Shown here in pieces: positions 16,799 through 25,421 of a stretch of 64,000 nt of DNA. Below the pieces are notes generated by a model. The model worked only from the letters and a program-made list of their open reading frames with translations, ran no database searches and was not told the DNA's origin. The stretch covers positions 62,001 through 126,000 of the forward strand of contig NZ_JAKGAS010000010.1 in NCBI RefSeq assembly GCF_021532655.1. The letters are read 5' to 3'. Position 1 is the first letter of the stretch, and the number at the start of each line of letters is the position of its first letter. The DNA is from Paraglaciecola algarum (GTDB lineage: Bacteria; Pseudomonadota; Gammaproteobacteria; Enterobacterales; Alteromonadaceae). The translations under genes and the position numbers were made by a program.

Positions 16799-18571
16799 CT
16801 ATTTTGTTAGCGTCTTTTTTTGTCTGTGTTTTTTTTCACTTATGTTTATTTCATCTGTTTTTATTTCAGAACAGGGCATGTACCTTGCTCGTTTTTTGGC
16901 TTTTAAGCAGTTTATGTCTGCTAAGACTAAACCATCGATACAATGGTTAAAGATTGGGTCGACATTAAAATCCATAAAATGCACGCCACCTGTTTCATAG
17001 GTTTCTGTATACTGTTTGTATAAAGTCGGTACAGCCATGCCCATGTTAGATAATAAGTGTTTTAGTTGAGTAAAATCAGCGCGATAGTCATCACCAGTAA
17101 ACGAATGATGATAGTCATTGGGCAACAAATAGGGCATTTGAGCTTTTGCACAGTTTCCAGCATGTTGAAAATATAGGGTGTAAAACTTCACTAATAGGTC
17201 TTTAGCTGCTTTGGGATAGTGATCACTTAAACTCACTGGGCCAAACAAGTATCTAAAATGAGGGTGACGTTGTAAAAATGCTCCAATGCCAAACCACAAA
17301 TAATCAAGACTGCGTTTACCCCAATATTTAGGTTGCACAAAACTTCTGCCTAATTCTAAGCCTTGCTCAAAGTATTGCTCCATTTCCGGGCTGTAATCAA
17401 ACAAACTGGCTGAATATAATCCTTTAACAGTTTTGTTAGCGATGATTTTTTTTGCATCGCCAAATCGATATGCGCCGGCAATTTCTAAGTCATCTCTATC
17501 CCATAAAATTAGGTGATAATAATCTTGATCGTAGGCATCTAAATCTCGTCTTTTGTTAGTGCCTTCGCCTACTGCTCTAAAGGATATTTCTCTTAAGCGA
17601 CCTATCTCTCGTAAGATAGGAGAGCTATCTGCGGCAGGTGTGTACAAATACATCACTTTGCCGTCCAAGGTTTCACCTAAGTGTTCACACTTGTCTTTAA
17701 GAGCATGGTACAAATCAGCGCGATTTTCCGGTTGAGCAATGGCACTTTGGGTTTTGAATATGCCGCTTTTGCCTACGCCGATTTTATATAAGTGTTTTTT
17801 AAATAACTTAACTTGTTGCGTGCGGCTGATTGTATTGTTGTTATATGACTCAAATGGGATCACCTCACCAACTCGCATGGGTAAATGATTACGTTTTTGT
17901 TTGAACATTTCTTTAACTAATAAAATCGCTGCCAAAGGTTTGTACAACATAGATAAACCATAAAACACCGGTGAGTTTTTACCATCAATAAACACAGGAA
18001 GAATGGGCGCTTTTCCTTGTTTGGCCATCCGTAAAAAGCCACTACGCCATTTTGTGTCACGAATGCCTTGAGGGCGTAAGCGTGATACTTCACCGGCGGG
18101 AAACACAATCACTACACCTTCGCTTTGTAAGTGGTGTTGAATATTCTGTAGGCTTTGTTTGGCTGTATTGCCTTGTATATTATTAACCGGCAATAGCATA
18201 GATTGTAAAGGGGGTAAGGCCATCAGCATTTGATTAGCGACGACTTTAATGTCCCGCCTTACTTCGCTCACAAGTTTGATTAATGCCAATGCATCCAAAG
18301 AGCCGATAGGGTGATTGGCGATAATGATGAGTTTACCTTCGCTGGGTATTCTTTCTTTTTCACTGCTACGGGCTGAATAGCTAATATTGAAGTATTCCAA
18401 TACTTGTTCGACAAAATCTAAACCTTGGTGATTAGGGTAATCTTTAGCAAATTCCTGCATTTCTTTTTCGTGTAACAAATGACGTAACACAAAGGTCATA
18501 GGTTTTAGCAAAATGGGTTTATTTGCCAAGCTGGGATAGTGTTTTTCTAATACTTCTGAAACAGTAAACAT
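16799..18571 (-). CDS. OlsF-like bifunctional acyltransferase (PlsC domain plus OlsB-type N-acyltransferase)
   Basis: 590 residues in two parts. Residues about 60-280 are a lysophospholipid-type acyltransferase with NHPIGSLD (86-93) and an FPAGEVSR block. Residues about 300-520 resemble OlsB, the GNAT-fold N-acyltransferase: RDLDAYDQDYYHLILWD, ELGRSFVQPKYWGKRSLDYLWFGIG and RYLFGPVSLSDHY. In Serratia, OlsF of this layout makes ornithine lipid alone: the OlsB part puts a 3-hydroxy fatty acid on the amino group, the PlsC part adds the second chain. Amino-acid substrate here is unknown. The last 60 residues are basic. It stands alone, facing yebG. Confidence 0.75.
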   Translation of the reverse strand: MFTVSEVLEKHYPSLANKPILLKPMTFVLRHLLHEKEMQEFAKDYPNHQGLDFVEQVLEYFNISYSARSSEKERIPSEGKLIIIANHPIGSLDALALIKLVSEVRRDIKVVANQMLMALPPLQSMLLPVNNIQGNTAKQSLQNIQHHLQSEGVVIVFPAGEVSRLRPQGIRDTKWRSGFLRMAKQGKAPILPVFIDGKNSPVFYGLSMLYKPLAAILLVKEMFKQKRNHLPMRVGEVIPFESYNNNTISRTQQVKLFKKHLYKIGVGKSGIFKTQSAIAQPENRADLYHALKDKCEHLGETLDGKVMYLYTPAADSSPILREIGRLREISFRAVGEGTNKRRDLDAYDQDYYHLILWDRDDLEIAGAYRFGDAKKIIANKTVKGLYSASLFDYSPEMEQYFEQGLELGRSFVQPKYWGKRSLDYLWFGIGAFLQRHPHFRYLFGPVSLSDHYPKAAKDLLVKFYTLYFQHAGNCAKAQMPYLLPNDYHHSFTGDDYRADFTQLKHLLSNMGMAVPTLYKQYTETYETGGVHFMDFNVDPIFNHCIDGLVLADINCLKAKKRARYMPCSEIKTDEINISEKKHRQKKTLTK

Positions 18572-18751
18572 AGCTGTCCTAAATAGACGGATTTGTTTAC
18601 AAGATTAATGATTTTTTGTGACTGTTTAGTTTAAGAATAATGTTGCTTTTGTGACATCTAGATATATGGGGAAGTTCTTTAATCAGTTTTTATTGAGTTT
18701 GGCAATAGATAGCTCTATTACCAAATCTTGGCTTTAACTGTAGTAATTTTA

Positions 18752-19405
18752 CTAGCTCGGATAACGCTGTTTTAATCCTGCATATACTTGGTCGCTGTAG
18801 TCCGCTAGATTAATGTCTAGGCTGTTTAAAACGTCTACTAGATGTTCATTGTCTTCACGGCCAGTCCATATTTTTATGTAACTGCCATCTTTGTAACCAT
18901 GATCTTGGCGGAAAAAGTTTAATACGTTTTTACCTACGTATTGACGATACAACTCGTCAGAGTTCATTTCGGCTTGTTCAACAATTTGAATGAATAGAGG
19001 CACATCAAAACGTTTGGCGGCGCACAGGCCAGCCATGAGTTCTAGATTATCTAAGATATCTAATTCAGTAAAAGTGTAGTTTTTGCCATCAAAAGTGACT
19101 TGATTGCGGCCGGATGCTAATTCTTGCGCTATGGTGTCAGCTGATTTGGCAATATCGCCATCAAAGCCAATAATAATGTCAGACAAAGCGAAGTGCCAAA
19201 TGTCTACTAGTTCCATTTGTAATTGTGGTAAGTCTTTTTGCTGGGCTTTCCACCATTTCCAACCATGGTGTTCTATACCTTCTACTGATTCAATCATAGC
19301 AGCGCGCAAGTATGCATATCCAGCGTTTAACCAGTCTGGATTGACCTTTTTATTCATGCCGTCTTGTAGAGTTAACATAGTGGAGAGTTGAGTCGCACTT
19401 AACAT
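18752..19405 (-). CDS. Dimeric (all-alpha) dUTP diphosphatase
   Basis: 217 residues of the dUTPase_2/MazG-like superfamily. The metal-binding acidic motifs are seen: ESVEGIEHHGWKWWK (39-53) and ELVDIWHF (65-72), with a later helix pair for dUMP binding. It hydrolyses dUTP to dUMP and pyrophosphate, keeping uracil out of DNA and feeding thymidylate synthesis. It is unrelated to the trimeric Dut. It follows cca by 13 bases on the same strand and is probably co-transcribed with it. Confidence 0.88.
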   Translation of the reverse strand: MLSATQLSTMLTLQDGMNKKVNPDWLNAGYAYLRAAMIESVEGIEHHGWKWWKAQQKDLPQLQMELVDIWHFALSDIIIGFDGDIAKSADTIAQELASGRNQVTFDGKNYTFTELDILDNLELMAGLCAAKRFDVPLFIQIVEQAEMNSDELYRQYVGKNVLNFFRQDHGYKDGSYIKIWTGREDNEHLVDVLNSLDINLADYSDQVYAGLKQRYPS

Positions 19406-19418
19406 TAGGAGTCCTGTT

Positions 19419-20657
19419 TTAATTAGTTGGAATGGGATAATTAGATTTTATTTCAACAATGGCTTTAACTTTTTGCTGATCGAGTTGTTGTTTTATCTGC
19501 GGCCCTTGAAAGCCTTGAGCAATAATAGATTGTACATCAACAGCCTGGGCTGCTTGATAACATTGCCACATATAATCTGCTTGGTGATAGGGGATAGTTT
19601 CAAAACTTGTTCTACCCCTGGCGTCAGCTTTGCAAGCGGTTAATAAATCTTTAAAACGTTCTGGTTTTCGCCACACATCACAGCGATTAAGAACGCCTAA
19701 TATGGTGCTAGGCTTTAGCTCAAAGGCTCGATGAACATGACTATGGTATTCACTGACTAATAATCCAAGATCACGGCAGTCGTTAGGGGCTTTTAATCGT
19801 TTACTGAAGGTTTTTATTGCATCTAACCCCAGTTTTTCGTGGCCATGATGAGATGGCCATTTATCAGCAGGCGTTAAAGCCTTACCTAAATCGTGTACCA
19901 GAGCTGCGTAACGTACTGTGATTTTGTCAGATAGTTTAGCCACTTGCTGCATCACCATTAGAGTGTGAATGCCCGTATCTATTTCAGGATGCCATTGGGC
20001 TGGATTGGGTATGCCCCAAAGTTTGGCAAGCTCTGGAAACCAAATGTCTAAGGCACCACAATCTTTAAGGTTTTCTAAATACACTTCTGGATGATCTTCT
20101 AGCAAGGCTCGTGAGGTTTCCTGCCACACACGCTCCGCACTAAGAGTTTGTAGTTCACCTTGTTGGACTATGTCACTCATCAAACTCAATGTTTCGGGTG
20201 CAATACTAAAACCTAATTGGTGGTAGCGCGCCGCAAATCGGGCAACTCGTAATACTCTAAGTGGGTCTTCAACAAAAGCATCGGATACATGGCGTAGTTG
20301 TTTACTGGCTAAGTCAGTTTGACCGTTATAAGGATCTATTATGTTTCCAGCTTCATCCATGGCCATTGCATTAATGGTTAAATCACGGCGTAGTAGATCT
20401 TCCTCCAAAGTGACATCTTGTGAGGCGTCGCAACTAAAGCCGGTATAACCCACACCATTTTTACGCTCGATACGGGCGAGGGCATGTTCTTCTTTAGTTT
20501 TGGGGTGTAAAAATACTGGGAAATCTGCGCCAACCGCTTGATATCCTTGGTCTAACATTTGTTGAGGTGTACTACCTACTACTACCCAATCTCGATCTTT
20601 AATGGTTAGCCCAAGTAACTTATCGCGTACTGCGCCACCAACTAAATATGTTTGCAT
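19419..20657 (-). CDS. cca: Multifunctional CCA-adding enzyme with HD domain
   Basis: 412 residues, the gammaproteobacterial length. It adds and repairs the CCA end of tRNAs using CTP and ATP. The class II nucleotidyltransferase head shows GGAVRD (7-12) and the metal-binding DRD (21-23); RRDLTINAMA (90-99) and the RVLRVARFAARY block (134-145) follow. The C-terminal HD domain with VHDLGKALTP (HD at 255-256) belongs to the phosphohydrolase version that also has 2',3'-cyclic phosphodiesterase and phosphatase activity in E. coli. Confidence 0.96.
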   Translation of the reverse strand: MQTYLVGGAVRDKLLGLTIKDRDWVVVGSTPQQMLDQGYQAVGADFPVFLHPKTKEEHALARIERKNGVGYTGFSCDASQDVTLEEDLLRRDLTINAMAMDEAGNIIDPYNGQTDLASKQLRHVSDAFVEDPLRVLRVARFAARYHQLGFSIAPETLSLMSDIVQQGELQTLSAERVWQETSRALLEDHPEVYLENLKDCGALDIWFPELAKLWGIPNPAQWHPEIDTGIHTLMVMQQVAKLSDKITVRYAALVHDLGKALTPADKWPSHHGHEKLGLDAIKTFSKRLKAPNDCRDLGLLVSEYHSHVHRAFELKPSTILGVLNRCDVWRKPERFKDLLTACKADARGRTSFETIPYHQADYMWQCYQAAQAVDVQSIIAQGFQGPQIKQQLDQQKVKAIVEIKSNYPIPTN

Positions 20658-20833
20658 CTTGTACTGAATAACGCTTTTAAATAATTCATTGTTATATTAT
20701 GCCTGATTAGCCAAACTCTGTGAAAGTTATTAACTGATCTTTGACAATATTCAGTTAACTGGTTAGCTTAGAGCCTGCTAATTTTAGCTTCATCGCTAAG
20801 CGATTATTATTAAAGGATGTGGTTACACAGTTT

Positions 20834-21745
20834 ATGTATCTTAGCTATTTTGGATTAAACGATAATCCGTTTTCAATTGCCCCCAATCCCGATTATTTAT
20901 ATATGAGTCCTAGGCATAAAGAAGCTCTGGCTCATTTGATTTTTGGTTTAAGAGAGAGTGGTGGATTTGTGATGTTAACCGGTGAAGTGGGAACCGGAAA
21001 AACCACTGTGTCTCGTAAGTTGATGCAGCAACTTCCTGAGAATACCCAAGTGGCGATGATTTTAAACCCTACTTTATCTGCGTTGGAGTTATTAGGCACA
21101 ATTTGCAATGAGCTAGGCATTACTTACAAACAAAAACAGGCCAGTTTAAAATATTTCACTGACCAAATTTTGGCTAAGCTCTCAGACAACCATGAGCAAG
21201 GCATTAATACCGTATTGATTGTGGACGAGGCTCAGCACTTGCTGCCAGAAGTCTTAGAACAATTACGTTTGTTGACTAATTTAGAAACTAATCGAGAAAA
21301 GTTACTAAAAGTTGTGTTGATTGGTCAGCCTGAATTACAACAACTATTAAAACGTAATGAATTACGTCAATTGGCCCAGCGAATTACCGCTCGTTATCAT
21401 TTACTACCATTAACAGCTTCAGAGGTTGGGGCCTACATTAATCATCGGCTGGGTGTGGCAAACGGTGATATCAACATATTTTCAAAAGGAACCATAAAAG
21501 CCGCTTTTAACATTACAGGTGGGATCCCAAGAGTGATCAACTTGTTATGTGACAGGGCGTTAACTTTAACTTTCACTAAACAATTGCCTGTGGTGCCGCA
21601 GCATATATTTCATGCTGCTGCTGAGCAAATATTAGGGGCTGATGTGGTAAAACAACGCCAAGGAAAAATGTGGACTTACACTCTAGCTGCTGTGTTTGTT
21701 GGTTGTGCTGGTTTAGGATATTTGGTTGGGTGGTTAAATGCTTAA
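20834..21745 (+). CDS. gspA: GspA/ExeA-type AAA ATPase of type II secretion
   Basis: 303 residues from the ATG at 20834, where the family usually begins (MYLSYFGLNDNPFSIAPNP). A GTG at 20819 would add five residues but sits right on the AAAGGA ribosome site, so the start is not fully settled. Walker A GEVGTGKT (about 50-57), Walker B TVLIVDEAQ (about 127-135) and the sensor region are intact. A C-terminal membrane helix (about 280-300) ends the protein; the periplasmic peptidoglycan-binding domain of Aeromonas ExeA is missing. GspA with GspB helps the secretin GspD assemble across the wall. It overlaps gspB by 8 bases. MshM is the other possible name; the gspB neighbour argues for GspA. Confidence 0.8.
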   Translation: MYLSYFGLNDNPFSIAPNPDYLYMSPRHKEALAHLIFGLRESGGFVMLTGEVGTGKTTVSRKLMQQLPENTQVAMILNPTLSALELLGTICNELGITYKQKQASLKYFTDQILAKLSDNHEQGINTVLIVDEAQHLLPEVLEQLRLLTNLETNREKLLKVVLIGQPELQQLLKRNELRQLAQRITARYHLLPLTASEVGAYINHRLGVANGDINIFSKGTIKAAFNITGGIPRVINLLCDRALTLTFTKQLPVVPQHIFHAAAEQILGADVVKQRQGKMWTYTLAAVFVGCAGLGYLVGWLNA

Positions 21746-22886
21746 TTCAACGCAGTTTAAAACCTTAAATATCCAAGACTTACTGCCAGGTATGGTGATT
21801 ATTCGGGTAGTTAAACAAAATGGTCCGATTAAAATTAAGAAGTCAGGTTTAGTTACAAGTCTTGAAATGGTGCAAGGTTTGATTGAAATGGGTATTCAAC
21901 AAATTGAAATTGACCCTGATCAAACTGTTGAATTTGAAGACATAGATAATGTTGAAGTGGACAGCTCTGTGGTGACCAGCAGCCACAAAAAAGTTAAAAA
22001 GTCAGCGACACAGAAAATGCTGCAAAGCAATAATCTAACTAATTCGCGTATTGAAGATAATTTGTCTAGTCAATTTCATCGAAGTTTATTTTTACCTACA
22101 GTGCAAAGCATACCTTCTGGATGGCAATATTTTGCTAGGAGATACACACTAGTTGCTTTGATGGCCATAGGTGGTTTTGGTTTTGGTTGGATCTCAGCTA
22201 ATTATCAACTTATAGTAAATTTGTTTCCAACAGAGCTTGAAATTAGTCACATTGAAACTGAGCAACAAAAACAAGTTAATGATCAATCTGCACCTTTGCT
22301 CAAAAGTGAACAAGATACAAATATAGATTCACTTCAACCTGATGGAGAGTTAAATATCGTTCCATCAAGCCAATTGCAAGAGATTGTCACTAATTTACCT
22401 AGAGTAGACATAAATATTACACAAGTGGATCACAATCAGTATAAAACGTCTTCAACATCGACGGATTTAGCAAAAGTAGAGTTAGAACCTTCTGAGCTTT
22501 CACAAAGTCTTACTGAAGTAGAAGCGACACCTAAGATTTCAGCTGATCTATTAAAAAAGTTTAATCAGGCGATTGCTCAAGTTTCTGAATCGCCTGTTAA
22601 TGAGGCTCCCCAAGTTACTCAAGGTACAAATACAGAAAATCTAAATAGTGTACCTAGGGTTGATCAACTTTCGGCTTGGGTACTGACCGAGTTACCTAGC
22701 ATGTCTTTCTCGGCCCACATGTATGCTTCAGAGCAAAATGAAAGATGGGTTCGAGTGAATGGAACCAGAATGGTTGAGGGAGATGTCATTGATAAAAAAG
22801 TGACAATTATCAGTATTGAACCACAGCGAGTGATTTTAAATTATGCTGGCCAAGAGTTTTCAATGGCCGCATTGACTGATTGGTGA
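21738..22886 (+). CDS. gspB: GspB-type secretion protein with N-terminal DUF3391-like domain
   Basis: 382 residues. Residues about 6-65 (LLPGMVIIRVVKQNG, KSGLVTSLEMV) resemble the DUF3391 domain that normally precedes HD-GYP domains. After a polar linker there is one membrane helix (137-157), then about 150 low-complexity Gln/Ser/Glu residues in the periplasm, and a C-terminal GspB domain (about 308-382: LPSMSFSAHMYASEQNERWV, VNGTRMVEGDVID, VILNYAGQEFSM). GspB partners GspA in placing the type II secretin. The gene overlaps gspA by 8 bases. The N-terminal domain is about one-third identical by eye to that of the convergent HD-GYP gene, 233 bases away, and would lie in the cytoplasm. Confidence 0.78.
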   Translation: MLNSTQFKTLNIQDLLPGMVIIRVVKQNGPIKIKKSGLVTSLEMVQGLIEMGIQQIEIDPDQTVEFEDIDNVEVDSSVVTSSHKKVKKSATQKMLQSNNLTNSRIEDNLSSQFHRSLFLPTVQSIPSGWQYFARRYTLVALMAIGGFGFGWISANYQLIVNLFPTELEISHIETEQQKQVNDQSAPLLKSEQDTNIDSLQPDGELNIVPSSQLQEIVTNLPRVDINITQVDHNQYKTSSTSTDLAKVELEPSELSQSLTEVEATPKISADLLKKFNQAIAQVSESPVNEAPQVTQGTNTENLNSVPRVDQLSAWVLTELPSMSFSAHMYASEQNERWVRVNGTRMVEGDVIDKKVTIISIEPQRVILNYAGQEFSMAALTDW

Positions 22887-23119
22887 CTTTAAGAGTTATA
22901 CTAGGTTTTGGTTCAGCTGTTATAACATTCGGTATAAATAATTAGTTACATAGAATGTATCCAGCGCCTTTTGATTAAGGTTTAGCTAAGCTGTGATGAT
23001 TGCTTCCTTCCTTGCAAATAGTGATAACTCACTCTGGTTCACAAATAGATGCAAAATCCGCTGGGCATTTCTTCTAATTTATCGCTGAGAGACCAATTAT
23101 TTATGCCGAATGGTTTTTA

Positions 23120-24289
23120 TTAACTTTCGAAGGATTTCTGCAACAGTTGTTTCATGCTCAAATTAACATCATCTAAAGAAATACATGCTGAAATTTCTAC
23201 ATCAACTTTAGTCAGATCGATTCTATTTGGAGCATTATTTCTAGTGTTAATATCGTAAAATACCATCACAACTGGTTCTAAGGGGTGATCTTTATTTAAG
23301 CGAGTCACCATGGCTAGTTTGTTATTATTTAATTTGACTAAGCAGCCAATTGGATATGCACCAAGGCAAGTAACAAATTTGTTAGTGAGTTCTTTGTCTA
23401 AGCCTTCTATTTCATTGCTGATTTTGAGTAATGCTTGGGTTGGATGTATTGCATCGCGGTATGGACGTTCAGTAATTATTGAGTCGTAGGTATCTACTAT
23501 GGCGGCCATTCGGCCATAAAGTGAAATTTGTTTGTCTCGTAAACCATCTGGGTAGCCTGAACCATCTAATCTTTCATGGTGTTCTTTGACTACTTTTATG
23601 CTGATATCATCTATTTGTTCAATTGGTTCAATTAAGTTTAATGCAATGTCTACGTGAGTTTGCATTTTTTTTTGTTCGGAGCTGGTTAATGTTCCTTGTT
23701 TTTGAGTAAGTAATAACGGCAACTTCATCATACCAATATCCATGAGTAATGCGCCTTTGCCTAAGTGATGTAATACCGACTTTTCCAAGCCAAGATATTT
23801 TCCAAAAATAATAATTAACAACGCACAATTAATACTGTGTTCAAGAAAATACTCAGGATCTTCGTTTAGTAATGTCACTAAGCTTAAAGCTTCATCACAT
23901 TCAAAAGCTGATGTGACTAACTTTTCAGTAATCTCATTGGCTTCTTCTAAGTGGATTAACTTCCCTTTGGATGCCCGTTTAACCACTTTTTTATGGATAC
24001 TTTTGGCTTGATCATGTAATTGCAGGGATAATTCTAATTGTTGATTGTAGGTTAAACCGGCTGAATTAGTATAATCCTTATCGTGGATAAGCCCCTCTTC
24101 AAGTGCTTGATGTGTGCTTTTTTCTAAGTCGACTTGTACTTCAAGCACGCCTTTTTTCTGCATGGTGGCGATAACCTCAGCGTCCTTAACCTTGCCACTT
24201 TCCGTCACCTTTAATTTGCCGTTTTGTTTAGTGACTTTAAGTACGTACATACCTGGAAGTAGTGCTGAAATATCAATTGTTTGTATCAT
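23120..24289 (-). CDS. DUF3391/HD-GYP domain protein with altered HD motif
   Basis: 389 residues. An N-terminal DUF3391-like domain (about 3-60) is followed by an HD-GYP domain (about 130-320), the cyclic-di-GMP phosphodiesterase fold. The GYP loop HHERLDGSGYPDG (237-249) and the first histidine (H151) are intact. The core HD pair, however, is Met-Asp (LLMDIGMMK, M183-D184) instead of His-Asp, and the usual Lys after it (HDIGK) is also Met. Loss of the metal-ligand histidine suggests weak or no hydrolysis, so the protein may sense rather than degrade c-di-GMP. It is transcribed towards gspA-gspB. Confidence 0.82.
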   Translation of the reverse strand: MIQTIDISALLPGMYVLKVTKQNGKLKVTESGKVKDAEVIATMQKKGVLEVQVDLEKSTHQALEEGLIHDKDYTNSAGLTYNQQLELSLQLHDQAKSIHKKVVKRASKGKLIHLEEANEITEKLVTSAFECDEALSLVTLLNEDPEYFLEHSINCALLIIIFGKYLGLEKSVLHHLGKGALLMDIGMMKLPLLLTQKQGTLTSSEQKKMQTHVDIALNLIEPIEQIDDISIKVVKEHHERLDGSGYPDGLRDKQISLYGRMAAIVDTYDSIITERPYRDAIHPTQALLKISNEIEGLDKELTNKFVTCLGAYPIGCLVKLNNNKLAMVTRLNKDHPLEPVVMVFYDINTRNNAPNRIDLTKVDVEISACISLDDVNLSMKQLLQKSFES

Positions 24290-24426
24290 TAAGTTTTCTC
24301 ACATAACGTGAAGTGTAAGAGGATTGATTACTTAGTAAATATTGTGTTTCACATTCAAAATAGCATAGAAAAATTAACTACCCTATGATACTTATTATAC
24401 ATACTATAGTAGATTGCAAAAGCTTA

Positions 24427-25245
24427 ATGGAACTGTGCTTGATTAGAATTTTAAATAAGTTTAGTGTTTTTTCTACTCACTTGGGTTGTGTCGCTTTCTG
24501 TGTTGTATTGTTGCAGGGTAAAAGTTTAGCTAGTGGCAGTATTGACACTGCAAAAAGTGTCATAAAGCTCGCTACTGGAGCGCATTATTCTCCATTTATT
24601 GACGATAAACTTCCTGATGGAGGTTGGTCAGCGAGCATTGTTAAACGAGTTTTGGATTCAATGAAGTTGCAAGCTGACATTAAAGTTTTGCCATGGGAAC
24701 GTGCTCTTAAATGGACAAAAGAAGACCAGATATTTGGGGCTTTTCCATATGTATATTCAGCCCATAGAGCTGAGTATTTTTTGTTTTCCGAGCCAATTAA
24801 TTATGTTCCTGTACATCTATATGTTGCTGAAAATTCAACAATTAAGACCCTAGAAGATGTAAAATTTAAGCGTCTTTGTTTTCCGTACGATTACAGCCTT
24901 AGTCCGATTGAACAACAAATTGTTGATAATTTTAAAATGACTATAAACCGTGTGAAGGATGGCATAGGTTGTATTAAACATGTGTATAAAGGTTGGAGTG
25001 ATGCAGGCTTAATCAATGGTTACATTAACCCGAAAAAAATATCCTCTGGTGATTGGCAAGGGAAACCAATCACTATATTTCCTGAGCAACTAGGACTCGT
25101 CCCACTATATTTTGTAGTAAACAAAGTAAATCAAGAGTCGAAAAATTGGTTAGTTAAATTTAATGATGTTTTATTACAGCTTGTCGATAGTGGAGAGATA
25201 TCTACTATCAATAAACGATACCTCCAATTACTCCAAACGAATTAA
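24427..25245 (+). CDS. Periplasmic solute-binding-like protein (SBP_bac_3 type), orphan
   Basis: About 272 residues from the ATG at 24427; an ATG 14 codons upstream is also in frame and neither has a strong ribosome site. A signal peptide (about 1-36) ends near SLASG. The mature part begins KLATGAHYSPFIDDKLPDGGWSASIVKRVL and contains LPWERALKWTKED and FGAFPYVYSAHRAEYFLFSEP, the pattern of type-2 periplasmic amino-acid-binding proteins. There is no ABC permease or ATPase nearby. Such orphan proteins are frequent in Alteromonadales; a sensory or scavenging role is possible. The ligand cannot be told. Confidence 0.7.
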   Translation: MELCLIRILNKFSVFSTHLGCVAFCVVLLQGKSLASGSIDTAKSVIKLATGAHYSPFIDDKLPDGGWSASIVKRVLDSMKLQADIKVLPWERALKWTKEDQIFGAFPYVYSAHRAEYFLFSEPINYVPVHLYVAENSTIKTLEDVKFKRLCFPYDYSLSPIEQQIVDNFKMTINRVKDGIGCIKHVYKGWSDAGLINGYINPKKISSGDWQGKPITIFPEQLGLVPLYFVVNKVNQESKNWLVKFNDVLLQLVDSGEISTINKRYLQLLQTN

Positions 25246-25421
25246 TTTCAAATCATAAGTTTCCGGATATAACTAAACAATCTCGATATTCGAAATAAAT
25301 CATTTCTCCAAGCTAGTTTTTAGACTATTTAAAATTTATTTATGAAATCGTTTTCAATAATGTAAAATAAATGTATATAATTCATCACTGAATTAACAAA
25401 TCGTCTTGAAAGGAGCCTTAA

